DNA from: Lachnospiraceae bacterium JLR.KK002
Lineage (GTDB): Bacteria; Bacillota; Clostridia; Lachnospirales; Lachnospiraceae
Direction of reading: 5' to 3'
Assembly: GCA_036941025.1 (NCBI GenBank)
Contig: JAYMNP010000001.1
Coordinates: 1,178,001-1,242,000, forward strand
DNA length: 64,000 nt
Made by a program: the position numbers and the translations under genes. This document shows, one piece after another, positions 8,407 to 15,814 of the stretch (position 1 is the stretch's first letter; each line of letters opens with the position of its first letter). The notes beneath the pieces were generated by a model, which was not told the origin of the DNA, ran no database searches, and saw only the letters and a program-made list of their open reading frames with translations.

Positions 8407-8436
8407 AAAAACAGTTAAAGTTTGGGAGGTACGATT

Positions 8437-9054
8437 ATGGCATATGGAAAAATAAGTGAAAAACAGAAGGAAATTCTGGAATACATTAAGAGCGAAATTC
8501 TGAACAGGGGCTATCCCCCTGCAGTGCGTGACATTTGCGAAGCTGTTCATCTGAAGTCCACGTCTTCTGTTCATTCTCATCTGGAAACACTGGAGAAGAA
8601 TGGTTATATCCGGAGAGATCCCACCAAGCCAAGAGCAATTGAAATTATAGACGACACCTTTAATCTGGTGCGGCGTGAAGTGGTAAATGTTCCCCTTCTG
8701 GGACGTGTTGCTGCCGGACAGCCGCTGCTGGCGGTGGAGAATATTGAAGCCTATTTTCCCGTACCTTCGGAATATATGCCCAATGAAGAGAGTTTTATGC
8801 TGCGTGTAAAGGGAGAAAGCATGATAAATGCAGGAATTTTTGACGGGGATAATATTCTGGTGCGGCGTCAGTCCACTGCCTCCAATGGCGATATGGTAGT
8901 TGCACTGGTGGATGATTCTGCCACAGTGAAGACATTTTATAAAGAAGATGGCTATTACCGCCTTCAGCCGGAGAACGACTCCATGGAGCCTATTATTGTA
9001 GAAGAATGTTCTATCCTTGGGAAAGTGTTTGGGGTATTTCGTTTTTTTGAATAG
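8437..9054 (+). CDS. lexA: SOS repressor LexA
   Basis: 205 residues from ATG 8437, chosen because GGGAGG lies eight bases upstream; a TTG at 8422 is a less likely start. The winged-helix DNA-binding domain is residues 1-70 (PPAVRDICEAVHLKSTSSVH is the helix-turn-helix). The self-cleavage site is Ala93-Gly94 in GRVAAGQP. The Ser-Lys dyad is Ser128 (KGESMINAGI) and Lys165 (ATVKTFY). It represses SOS genes and cleaves itself with RecA help. Divergent from the yneA-like gene, with LexA boxes between them. Confidence 0.97.
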   Translation: MAYGKISEKQKEILEYIKSEILNRGYPPAVRDICEAVHLKSTSSVHSHLETLEKNGYIRRDPTKPRAIEIIDDTFNLVRREVVNVPLLGRVAAGQPLLAVENIEAYFPVPSEYMPNEESFMLRVKGESMINAGIFDGDNILVRRQSTASNGDMVVALVDDSATVKTFYKEDGYYRLQPENDSMEPIIVEECSILGKVFGVFRFFE

Positions 9055-9091
9055 TAGTGACATCTTCCATTCGCACGAGTGTGTATAATGG

Positions 9092-9154
9092 TTTTATCTT
9101 ATAAGAAGATACTTTCACGCTTTAGTGTGACACGGTATTTCCTATAAGATAAAA
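9092..9154. repeat. 63-bp palindromic element, copy 1
   Basis: Perfect 12-base arms TTTTATCTTATA (9092-9103) and TATAAGATAAAA (9143-9154). The right half (9127-9158) recurs exactly at 9323-9354. Confidence 0.75.
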
Positions 9155-9171
9155 AAGCGGACAGGTCCGCT
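9151..9171 (-). terminator. Intrinsic terminator, minus strand
   Basis: Stem AGCGGAC/GTCCGCT (9171-9165 with 9162-9156) and a two-base loop, followed on the minus strand by a T tract (9155-9151). It stops leftward transcripts before they reach lexA. Confidence 0.65.
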
Positions 9172-9287
9172 TCAACTCCCTGAATCCCTCATTCTTGAGG
9201 GACCTGGGCGCTTTGTCGCGCACGAGCGGATTGCCTGGCAATAAATTTCCTCTCCGCGAGCTGCGCATCCTGCCCGGAAGGCTTTTC

Positions 9288-9345
9288 TCTTATAGGAAAT
9301 CTATATACTTTAGCATTTCACAGTGACACGGTATTTCCTATAAGA
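9288..9345. repeat. 58-bp palindromic element, copy 2
   Basis: Perfect 13-base arms TCTTATAGGAAAT (9288-9300) and ATTTCCTATAAGA (9333-9345) around a 32-base interior. Shares its right half with copy 1. Confidence 0.75.
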
Positions 9346-9435
9346 TAAAAAAGCCGCTGTAAAATGCTGCTGTATACGGATTATGGTATCCGGGTTTTTC
9401 CATATCTTGTATATAAACTGCATTTTACAACGACC
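9345..9435 (-). terminator. Long imperfect hairpin terminator of the rsfS operon
   Basis: On the minus strand GGTCGTTGTAAAATGC (9435-9420) pairs imperfectly with the segment 9355-9370 (GTAAAATGC core exact) through an extended arm, followed by a T-rich run (9352-9347). It lies just past the rsfS stop. The same stem core is used in the his-operon terminator at 20808-20847. Confidence 0.6.
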
Positions 9436-9450
9436 CCTGAATCTGTTGTT

Positions 9451-9801
9451 TTATAAATCTTCCACTGCTATTTTTTTACCGTCTGTCCAGATTCGTTCCA
9501 GATCATAAAACAGACGGTCTTCTTTGGAAAATATGTGGACAATAATATCGCGGTAATCCATGAGAACCCAGCTTGAGCTGCGGTTGCCTTCAATCTGTTT
9601 CGGCGTATGTCCGGCTTTGCCCAGTTCTTCTTCTACTGCATCCACCATTGCCTGAATCTGGTTGACATTTCCTCCGGTTGCGATTACAAAGTAATCAGCC
9701 AGCGGAGAAATTTCACTGATATCAATTACACGTACTTCTTCTGCCTTTTTTTCACTTAATGCATGGCAGGCAGCTCTTGCCATTTCACGGGAAATATCCA
9801 T
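9451..9801 (-). CDS. rsfS: Ribosome silencing factor RsfS
   Basis: 116 residues, normal length. RsfS (Iojap/DUF143) binds L14 and blocks joining of ribosomal subunits when nutrients are short. Conserved blocks: DISEISPLADYFVIATG, the EGNRSSSWVLMDYRDIIVHIF segment split around Trp-Val, and FYDLERIW. The start overlaps the yqeK stop by one base, so the genes are coupled. This is the last gene of the obg-yhbY-nadD-yqeK-rsfS cluster and is followed by a hairpin terminator. Confidence 0.96.
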   Translation of the reverse strand: MDISREMARAACHALSEKKAEEVRVIDISEISPLADYFVIATGGNVNQIQAMVDAVEEELGKAGHTPKQIEGNRSSSWVLMDYRDIIVHIFSKEDRLFYDLERIWTDGKKIAVEDL

Positions 9802-10382
9802 TATATGTCCTCCTGTTTTGCCTGATTTTTAAAATACTGGTAAGATTCCATGGTCATGGGATCAAGTTCACCGCCTTTTCTCTTCAGATAATCCAGTGTA
9901 TCTGAAAGGATTTTCAGCATGGTACGGTCCAGATCTTCAAAGGCCATCTTCCGTACCTCTTCCAGGTCAGGTGCTTTATCCCGGTTCGGTTCAATATAAT
10001 CTGCAATATAGATAATTTTATCCAGCGTGTTCATATTCGGTGCTCCTGTCGTATGCACCTGAATGGCATGAAGAATGTCCTCATCGTCTGTTTCATAATA
10101 TTTCTGTGCGAAAAATGCTCCCAGTTTTGCATGAAGCAGAAAGGGGCTTCGTTCCTCTGAAGGGGAAATGGGAATATCATATTTTTTGCACAGTTTAAAT
10201 TTATCCCGGCTGGAAACGCATTTCGCACAGTCATGCAACAGCCCTGCATACATGGCCTGTTCCAGATTTGCATGGTGTGCCATTGCCAGTGCCGCGGCCG
10301 TGTACATGACACCAAGGGTGTGGGTATATCGTTCCTTATCCAGTTCCTTTTTCAGTTTCTTCTCTATCTCCGTTCGTTTCAA
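9801..10382 (-). CDS. yqeK: YqeK HD-domain diadenosine tetraphosphate hydrolase
   Basis: I place the start at a TTG at 10382 because GGGGAGG lies nine bases upstream and the family begins about 18 residues before RYTHTLGVM. The ATG at 10403 in the same frame has no ribosome binding site. About 193 residues. HD-domain metal ligands are visible in RYTHTLGV, GLLHDCAKC and the VHTTGAPNMNTLDKIIYIADYIEP region. YqeK cleaves Ap4A to two ADP. It overlaps the end of nadD in another frame, the classic nadD-yqeK-rsfS order. Confidence 0.92.
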   Translation of the reverse strand: MKRTEIEKKLKKELDKERYTHTLGVMYTAAALAMAHHANLEQAMYAGLLHDCAKCVSSRDKFKLCKKYDIPISPSEERSPFLLHAKLGAFFAQKYYETDDEDILHAIQVHTTGAPNMNTLDKIIYIADYIEPNRDKAPDLEEVRKMAFEDLDRTMLKILSDTLDYLKRKGGELDPMTMESYQYFKNQAKQEDI

Positions 10383-11013
10383 TCTCTGCTTCCTCCCCTT
10401 CATATAAATGATGTTCTCTGATATAAGATTCTACTGTTCCGGGAACAAGATACCGTATGGTCCGTCCATACCGCAGCCTGTTACGAATATCCTGAGAAGA
10501 TACTTCCAGACTGGGGGTATCCAGCGGAAAAAATCTGTCCTGGTATTTTTCATTCAGGTAAGCAATCTGCTGGAAAAATCGTTCTTCCTGTCTGTGTTTG
10601 CGGCAGGCAGCCAGAATACGGCAGCTTTTCAGAATTTCTTCCGGTTTCCGCCAAAGTTCAAAATCAAAGAGTGAATCTGCGCCCAGAATAAAAAACAATT
10701 CTGCATTTGTATAATTTTCTTTTAATTTCTGCATGGTAATATAAGTGTAACTGGTTTTCCGGGACTCCACTTCCATCTTATTCAGGGAAAATACGGGGTT
10801 GTCGGCAATGGCCAGAGCAACCATACGACAGCGGTGGATGGAATCGGTCACATACTGCTCCTGCTTGTGGGGAGAATGACCTGTGGGCAGAAATAATACT
10901 TTGTCAAGCCGGAACTGTTCTCTGGCATTTTCTGCAATCATCAGGTGCCCGTAATGAATGGGATCAAAGGTTCCTCCCATAATCCCTATTCTTTGTACTT
11001 TGTTTTTTTTCAT
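10336..11013 (-). CDS. nadD: Nicotinate-nucleotide adenylyltransferase
   Basis: 225 residues. Makes deamido-NAD from nicotinate mononucleotide and ATP. The nucleotidyltransferase motif GIMGGTFDPIHYGHLMIA and the C-terminal VSSQDIRNRL block (family ISST/SxxR) are present. About 18 residues at the C-terminus (EGEEAEIETNGDREETEK) extend past the normal end. This highly acidic tail is encoded by DNA that also holds the ribosome binding site and start of yqeK, so it may exist only because of that overlap. Confidence 0.95.
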   Translation of the reverse strand: MKKNKVQRIGIMGGTFDPIHYGHLMIAENAREQFRLDKVLFLPTGHSPHKQEQYVTDSIHRCRMVALAIADNPVFSLNKMEVESRKTSYTYITMQKLKENYTNAELFFILGADSLFDFELWRKPEEILKSCRILAACRKHRQEERFFQQIAYLNEKYQDRFFPLDTPSLEVSSQDIRNRLRYGRTIRYLVPGTVESYIREHHLYEGEEAEIETNGDREETEKGTG

Positions 11014-11025
11014 ATTGCACCCCTG

Positions 11026-11322
11026 CTATTTCGGCAGTTGAATTTTTGGCTCCTTTTTTGCCGGACGGTATAATATTATTTTTTTTCCAATCACCTGGAC
11101 CACCAGGGAGTGTGTACGCTCTGCCACTGTATCGGCTATTTCATTTGGGTCGTCGAAACAGTTTTTTAATACGGAGAGTTTTATCAGTTCTCTTTTTTCC
11201 AGCGCTTCGTCCACTGCAGCTACAAGTTCCGGCGTCAAGCTTGATTTTCCAACCTGGAAAATGGCGTCCTGGCTGCTGGCCAGACTTTTTAAATATGCGC
11301 GCTGCTTACTTGTTATATTCAT
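11026..11322 (-). CDS. yhbY: YhbY/CRM-domain ribosome assembly RNA-binding protein
   Basis: 98 residues, a stand-alone CRM domain. MNITSKQRAYLKSLA, the VGKSSLTPELVAAVDEAL segment, and ELIKLSVL with a C-terminal VVQVIGKKIILYRP are typical. It binds pre-50S particles. The gene lies between obg and nadD in the expected order, 12 bases before nadD. Confidence 0.93.
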   Translation of the reverse strand: MNITSKQRAYLKSLASSQDAIFQVGKSSLTPELVAAVDEALEKRELIKLSVLKNCFDDPNEIADTVAERTHSLVVQVIGKKIILYRPAKKEPKIQLPK

Positions 11323-11342
11323 GGCATATCCTTTCTGAAGCC

Positions 11343-12629
11343 TTATTTATAGTAATCAAATTCCAGACCGTACATCCGTACGGTATCTCCTTCGGAAATT
11401 CCGGCGTTTTCCAGGTCTTCCAGGATTCCCTGTTCCCGCAGAAATTTCTGAAAAAACAGAAATCCCTTTTCTGAATCAATATTGGTATATCCAAGCATTT
11501 TTTCAATTTTCGGGCCTTCTACCACATAGACATTATTTTCCACGTCATATTCCACAGTGCAGGCTTCTTCCTGGAATATGGCGGTTTCCGGAAAGAACTC
11601 CTGTTCATAGACAATGGGAGTATCATCCATGCCGGAAAGAAGGTCATTGACATAATACAGTAATTCCTTTAATCCCTGTCCGCTGACGGCAGATATGGGA
11701 AAAACGCGGATTCCCTGAGATTCAAATTCTGCTTTTAACAGAGGGATGGCACTTTCTGATTCATCATAAATGGCGTCCGTTTTATTTGCGGCAATAACCT
11801 GAGGTTTTTTCAAGAGCTGGGGATTGTAATTTTCCAGTTCCCGATTGATGGCATAAATATCTGCCACAGGATCTCTTCCCTCTACGGAAGCGGCGTCCAC
11901 CATATGAATCATAACGCGGGTCCGCTCGATATGCTTCAGGAAAGCATGGCCCAGTCCTACTCCTTCGGAAGCTCCCTCAATTAAACCGGGAATGTCTGCA
12001 ATCACAAATCCTCCGGCGTCTTCCAGATCAACTACACCCAGATTGGGATTTAAAGTGGTAAAATGGTAATTTGCAATTTTAGGCCGGGCATTGGTCACAC
12101 GGGCTAACAGTGTGGATTTTCCCACATTGGGAAATCCAACCAGTCCCACGTCCGCAATCACTTTCAGCTCCAGACGGACTTCCAGTTCCATACCGGGCTG
12201 TCCGGGCTGGGCATATTTCGGCGCCTGCATGGTGGCGGTGGCATAATGCTGATTTCCCAGTCCGCCTCTGCCGCCTTTCAGAATAATCTGGCGTTTGTTT
12301 TCTCCGGACATATCGGCGATGACTTTGTCGCTTTCTGCGTCGCGGATGATGGTTCCGGCAGGTACTTTGACAATCAGGTCTTCCCCGTTTTTGCCGTGGC
12401 AGTTGCGTTTCCTGCCGTCCTCGCCGTTCTCCGCTGCGTATTTCCGCCGGTGTCTGAAATCGGTGAGGGTATTCAGCCCTTCGTCTACCTGAAAAATCAG
12501 GTTACCTCCATGGCCTCCGTCACCGCCGTCCGGCCCGCCGTTAGGAACGTATTTTTCTCGTCGGAAAGAGACATGCCCATTGCCGCCTTTCCCTGATTTT
12601 ATTATAATTTTTGCACTGTCTGCAAACAT
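11343..12629 (-). CDS. obg: GTPase Obg (CgtA)
   Basis: 428 residues. The glycine-rich Obg fold (residues 1-158, with KSGKGGNGHVSFRREKYVPN) precedes the GTPase domain (G1 GFPNVGKSTLL, G3 DIPGLIEGA, G4 NKTD) and a C-terminal OCT domain. Obg acts in 50S maturation and stress responses. It follows rpmA, as in most Firmicutes, separated here by 89 bases that hold no evident gene. Confidence 0.97.
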   Translation of the reverse strand: MFADSAKIIIKSGKGGNGHVSFRREKYVPNGGPDGGDGGHGGNLIFQVDEGLNTLTDFRHRRKYAAENGEDGRKRNCHGKNGEDLIVKVPAGTIIRDAESDKVIADMSGENKRQIILKGGRGGLGNQHYATATMQAPKYAQPGQPGMELEVRLELKVIADVGLVGFPNVGKSTLLARVTNARPKIANYHFTTLNPNLGVVDLEDAGGFVIADIPGLIEGASEGVGLGHAFLKHIERTRVMIHMVDAASVEGRDPVADIYAINRELENYNPQLLKKPQVIAANKTDAIYDESESAIPLLKAEFESQGIRVFPISAVSGQGLKELLYYVNDLLSGMDDTPIVYEQEFFPETAIFQEEACTVEYDVENNVYVVEGPKIEKMLGYTNIDSEKGFLFFQKFLREQGILEDLENAGISEGDTVRMYGLEFDYYK

Positions 12630-12718
12630 GGTTTATACCTCATAATTGTGATAAAAACAGCCGTATGAAAAGAATAGACCCGGCTATTCAGTCGAGTCTA
12701 TCAGTGGTATCATGCAGT

Positions 12719-13012
12719 CTACTGTTCGTTGCCTGCTACTGGATATACGGAAGCCTGTTTTTTATCTCTTCCTTTTCTTTCAAATCTCAGAACGCCGTCA
12801 ACCTTGGCGAATAATGTATCATCTCCGCCCTTTCCAACATTCACCCCAGGATGAATTCTGGTTCCGCGCTGTCTGTATAAAATATTTCCAGCCTTGACAA
12901 ACTGTCCGTCAGCTCTTTTTGCACCCAACCGTTTAGATTCGGAATCTCTGCCGTTCTTGGTAGAACCAACTCCCTTTTTATGAGCGAAAAACTGAAGATT
13001 CATATTCAACAT
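12719..13012 (-). CDS. rpmA: Ribosomal protein bL27
   Basis: 97 residues. The N-terminus [18 protein letters not shown] carries the Firmicutes extension that must be removed after Phe-Phe to expose AHKKG for the ribosomal peptidyl-transferase centre. The processing protease gene prp is directly upstream (stop three bases away). GGAGG precedes the ATG. Cleavage is established for this family; that it happens here is inferred from the intact site. Confidence 0.97.
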   Translation of the reverse strand: MLNMNLQFFAHKKGVGSTKNGRDSESKRLGAKRADGQFVKAGNILYRQRGTRIHPGVNVGKGGDDTLFAKVDGVLRFERKGRDKKQASVYPVAGNEQ

Positions 13013-13015
13013 GTT

Positions 13016-13345
13016 CTACACCTCCTCGAATGTAAGCGAAACATACTTTTTGCCGTAATTTTTCTGTATTCCCTGTAAACCCAGAACCAGTGAACGGAGC
13101 AACAGCAGGGAGCTTTCAGAGTATCCCTCTTTCAGGGAAAAATCAATCCGTCCCGTATCAGAATCCGTCGTCAGATCAAACCTGTCTGATACAAGCTGTT
13201 CCACAGAATTAATGGCATTTATCACCAGAACTGAAACTGCGGCACAGACAATATCTTCTCCGGAAACAGCGTATCCTGCGTGTCCCTTACAGCGAAATGC
13301 TGTGTATTCCTGTTCTCTGTTTTTATAAACTGTGATACAGATCAT
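13016..13345 (-). CDS. prp: Ribosomal-processing cysteine protease Prp
   Basis: 109 residues (YsxB family). The catalytic His and Cys lie in GHAGYAVSGEDIVCAAVSVL. Prp removes the N-terminal extension of bL27. It sits between rplU and rpmA, the standard order in organisms with extended L27, and co-occurs here with the extended L27 form. Confidence 0.95.
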   Translation of the reverse strand: MICITVYKNREQEYTAFRCKGHAGYAVSGEDIVCAAVSVLVINAINSVEQLVSDRFDLTTDSDTGRIDFSLKEGYSESSLLLLRSLVLGLQGIQKNYGKKYVSLTFEEV

Positions 13346-13359
13346 AATATTCCTGTCAC

Positions 13360-13665
13360 TTAACCATTAATCTTTTCAATCTTTACTTTGGTGAAGGACT
13401 GTCTGTGACCGTTCTTCTTGTGATAGCCGGTTTTTCTCTTATACTTGTAAACGATGACTTTCTTTCCTCTTCCGTTTTCCACTACGGAAGCCTCAACAGT
13501 TGCGTTTGCTGCATCTGTTCCAACTTTCAGAGAACCGTCGTTTACTGCCAGTACATCGTCAAAAGTAACTTTTTCACCAGCTTCCAGACCAAGTTTTTCA
13601 ATGGTAATGATATCGCCTTCAGATACTTTGTACTGTTTACCACCTGTTGCTATAATTGCGTACAT
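13360..13665 (-). CDS. rplU: Ribosomal protein bL21
   Basis: 101 residues, normal length. [18 protein letters not shown] and the C-terminal [20 protein letters not shown] are classic L21 sequences. It is the first gene of the rplU-prp-rpmA unit and has a predicted promoter and a leader of about 77 bases that may be the autoregulatory L21 leader. Confidence 0.98.
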   Translation of the reverse strand: MYAIIATGGKQYKVSEGDIITIEKLGLEAGEKVTFDDVLAVNDGSLKVGTDAANATVEASVVENGRGKKVIVYKYKRKTGYHKKNGHRQSFTKVKIEKING

Positions 13666-13742
13666 ATGGCACCTCCTATTATCATTACTCGCCAGTTATG
13701 GTGCTGCAACTGCAGTCTTTCAAACCTCACTGTGCGGCATAC
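13666..13742 (-). ncRNA. Candidate L21 leader (ribosomal protein autoregulatory RNA)
   Basis: The leader between the predicted start point and rplU is about the length of the known Firmicutes L21 leader and contains a short self-complementary segment CTGCAGTTGCAG. I could not check it against the Rfam model by eye, so the call rests on position and length. Confidence 0.35.
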
Positions 13743-13748
13743 TCATAG

Positions 13749-13777
13749 AGAATAGCATAAAAATGCTGACAAGTCAA
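13749..13777 (-). promoter_or_regulatory. Predicted promoter of rplU-prp-rpmA
   Basis: Minus strand TTGACT (13777-13772), 17-base spacer, TATTCT (13754-13749). The -35 region overlaps the 3' end of the RNase E/G gene. Confidence 0.5.
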
Positions 13778-14970
13778 TGGTTTTTTACCTGTTCTGCCAG
13801 AGATTTTCTGACTTTTTTCCGTGTCACTTCCACAAGGTTCAGTTTTGTCCGGTCCACTACCTGAACCGGGACAGAATCTGTGCGGACTGCGCTGCGCAAT
13901 GTCTGCATCAGAAGTTCCTGGGCCTCTGCGGACTTCATGTCAATAAAATCTATAATAATGATACCGGAAAGATTGCGGAGCCTGAGCTGACGCGCCAGCT
14001 CCCAGGCAGCCTCCAGATTAATCTTAAGGTAATGTTCCTGCGCCTGTTTTCCGGAAATGCTTTTGCCTGAATTTACATCCACTACCGTTAAAGCCTCCGT
14101 GGGCTGTATAATTAAATAGCCTCCGGATTTCAGCCATACCTTTTCCTGAAGGGCTTCCTGCAGCCGGATGTCCAGATGGTAAAGTTTGTTCAGGCTTAAC
14201 AGGCTGTCTTCATAAAAAGTAAGTTTCTGTTTTTCTTCCGGTTGGGCATGTTCAAAATAAGAGCTGATTTTTTCTGAAAGTTCCCGGTCGTCGGTAATTA
14301 CTGTTTCCAGCTGTGAGCGGTTCAGGCCCTGAAGGACATGGAGATATTCCGGCGTACTCTCTTTCAGGCAGGAAAAAACGGTGCGGCAGGGAGCGGTCTT
14401 CTTAAGATATATAAACTCTTCCTTTAATTTCTCATACTCATTTAAAATCTCCTGTCTGGAAGCAAATGCTGCATTTGTGCGGACAATTATTCCAAAATCA
14501 CTGTTTTTCTCAAAAGTTAAATCCTGCCTTAATTCTTCCCGCTTTTCTTCGTCCAGTTTTCTGGAAATACCCAGAGTGATATTCTCACTGGTCAGAACAA
14601 GATAATTTCCTGTGAGGTTCAGGTTGGTGGTGACTCTGGGAGGTTTGGATTTGCTGCTTTCCTGAGATACCTGTACCACAAGTTCGTCTCCCTGTACCAG
14701 CCTGGGGCTGTTAATCTTTTTCACATACAGAGGATGTTTCAGTTCTTCCAGAGGATAGTAACAGGATGTGCCCGGAGCAATCTCAATAAAGGCGGCGTTC
14801 AGGTTTTTTACGATATTTTTTACCCGGCCCACATAAATATTTCCCAGAATGCTCTGCTGCCCGTCAGGTTCCAGATGAAGTTCCAGTATTTTTTTTCCCT
14901 GATAAAGTGCAGTTGCAATATAAGTTCTGTTATTCCACTTAAGCCTGGTCACCAGCAATGTCGTTCCCAT
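13774..14970 (-). CDS. rng: Ribonuclease E/G family protein
   Basis: 398 residues from ATG 14970; AGGTGAGG lies nine bases upstream, and homologues begin near this point, so the GTG at 14985 is less likely. An N-terminal S1-like region (ILGNIYVGRVKNI, AAFIEI) is followed by the RNase E/G catalytic core with acidic metal ligands in VVDVNSGKS and IIIIDFIDM. It processes rRNA and mRNA. The protein stops right after LVEVTRKKVRKSL, where E. coli RNase G continues into the CPxC zinc link, so the zinc-link and C-terminal segments are absent. Confidence 0.9.
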   Translation of the reverse strand: MGTTLLVTRLKWNNRTYIATALYQGKKILELHLEPDGQQSILGNIYVGRVKNIVKNLNAAFIEIAPGTSCYYPLEELKHPLYVKKINSPRLVQGDELVVQVSQESSKSKPPRVTTNLNLTGNYLVLTSENITLGISRKLDEEKREELRQDLTFEKNSDFGIIVRTNAAFASRQEILNEYEKLKEEFIYLKKTAPCRTVFSCLKESTPEYLHVLQGLNRSQLETVITDDRELSEKISSYFEHAQPEEKQKLTFYEDSLLSLNKLYHLDIRLQEALQEKVWLKSGGYLIIQPTEALTVVDVNSGKSISGKQAQEHYLKINLEAAWELARQLRLRNLSGIIIIDFIDMKSAEAQELLMQTLRSAVRTDSVPVQVVDRTKLNLVEVTRKKVRKSLAEQVKNH

Positions 14971-15814
14971 AAATAATGTCCTCACCTAATTCTCCCAGTG
15001 CGAAAAATTCCGGAAATGTTTTCTTTTTTTCTGTCCAGGATTGCTTTAACTGTTTCAGGTATTTTTCGTATAATTTCCGCTCCTGCTCTCCTTTTACAGG
15101 AATTTCTTCCGATTTTGCATAAACTTCAAGACGATGTATCTGAATGTCCCAGGGCTCATAATCCTGATTGCAGAATCTGCTGAAGGCTTCCAGTACAAGT
15201 TCCGGCTTAATATTGTCGCTGCTTCCGGTACATACCCTTAAGAAGATTCCATGATTTCCGGCAGGAGTCTCTTTCAGATTCGGGTATTCTTCCTGGAGGT
15301 TTACCATCTTCATCTCATAGATTAAGGGCTTTAAGTTTAACTCCATCCGGCTTTTTTTGGTCTGTTTGGTAATCAGAATTTCCGGCTGGCCCTCATAAAA
15401 ATCATGAATCTGCTGCCTGAGACGTTCCGGTGAGGAAAAAAGTCCTTTCTGTTCCTCTCCGGCATACAGGAGATAATCGGCGGCTGCCACCAGAGACATG
15501 GCGGTCTTGGCTGTATCCGGCAGCTTTTTGTATTCCAGAACAGAGATTCCTTCCACCATAACACGGTTTAAGTCTTCCAGGGATTCCTGGCTGGATTTGG
15601 AAGATTTTACTTCGATATCAAAGTATTCTCCGTCGCTGGTGACGCCCACGCCCAGGGGCGCTGCAAAGGACATAATCTGATGGGGGCTGTAGCCTTCGGA
15701 ATAGGAAATGTCAATCCCCGCCCGCCGGATGGCTTTCTGGAAATAGCGCATCATATCCAGATGTCCCACAAATTTCATTACCCCGTATTTCTGAAATTTA
15801 ATTCTGATGTTCAA
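14939..15814 (-). CDS. TIGR03936 family radical SAM-associated protein (DUF2344)
   Basis: About 291 residues from a TTG at 15814, chosen because AAAGGAGG lies eight bases upstream; the ATG at 15853 would add 13 residues without similarity. The segments GHLDMMRYFQKAIRRAGI and SEGYSPHQIMSFAAPLGVG are the family hallmark. It always neighbours the TIGR03960 radical SAM protein and RNase E/G genes; the biochemical role is unknown, though tRNA or rRNA modification has been suggested from context. It overlaps both neighbours. Confidence 0.88.
   Translation of the reverse strand: MNIRIKFQKYGVMKFVGHLDMMRYFQKAIRRAGIDISYSEGYSPHQIMSFAAPLGVGVTSDGEYFDIEVKSSKSSQESLEDLNRVMVEGISVLEYKKLPDTAKTAMSLVAAADYLLYAGEEQKGLFSSPERLRQQIHDFYEGQPEILITKQTKKSRMELNLKPLIYEMKMVNLQEEYPNLKETPAGNHGIFLRVCTGSSDNIKPELVLEAFSRFCNQDYEPWDIQIHRLEVYAKSEEIPVKGEQERKLYEKYLKQLKQSWTEKKKTFPEFFALGELGEDIIYGNDIAGDQA

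Larger units (their letters stand above)
9055..9450. other. Gene-free 396-bp region with palindromes, direct repeats and minus-strand terminators
   Basis: No supported ORF. The region holds two related palindromes (9092-9154 and 9288-9345), a perfect 32-base direct repeat (9127-9158 and 9323-9354), and two minus-strand terminators. The stretch 9172-9287 is GC-richer than its surroundings and contains a hairpin CCCTCATTCTTGAGGG (about 9187-9202). Flanked on the minus strand by a terminator on each side, it could be a small RNA gene, but no promoter or known RNA family was recognised. Confidence 0.7.
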
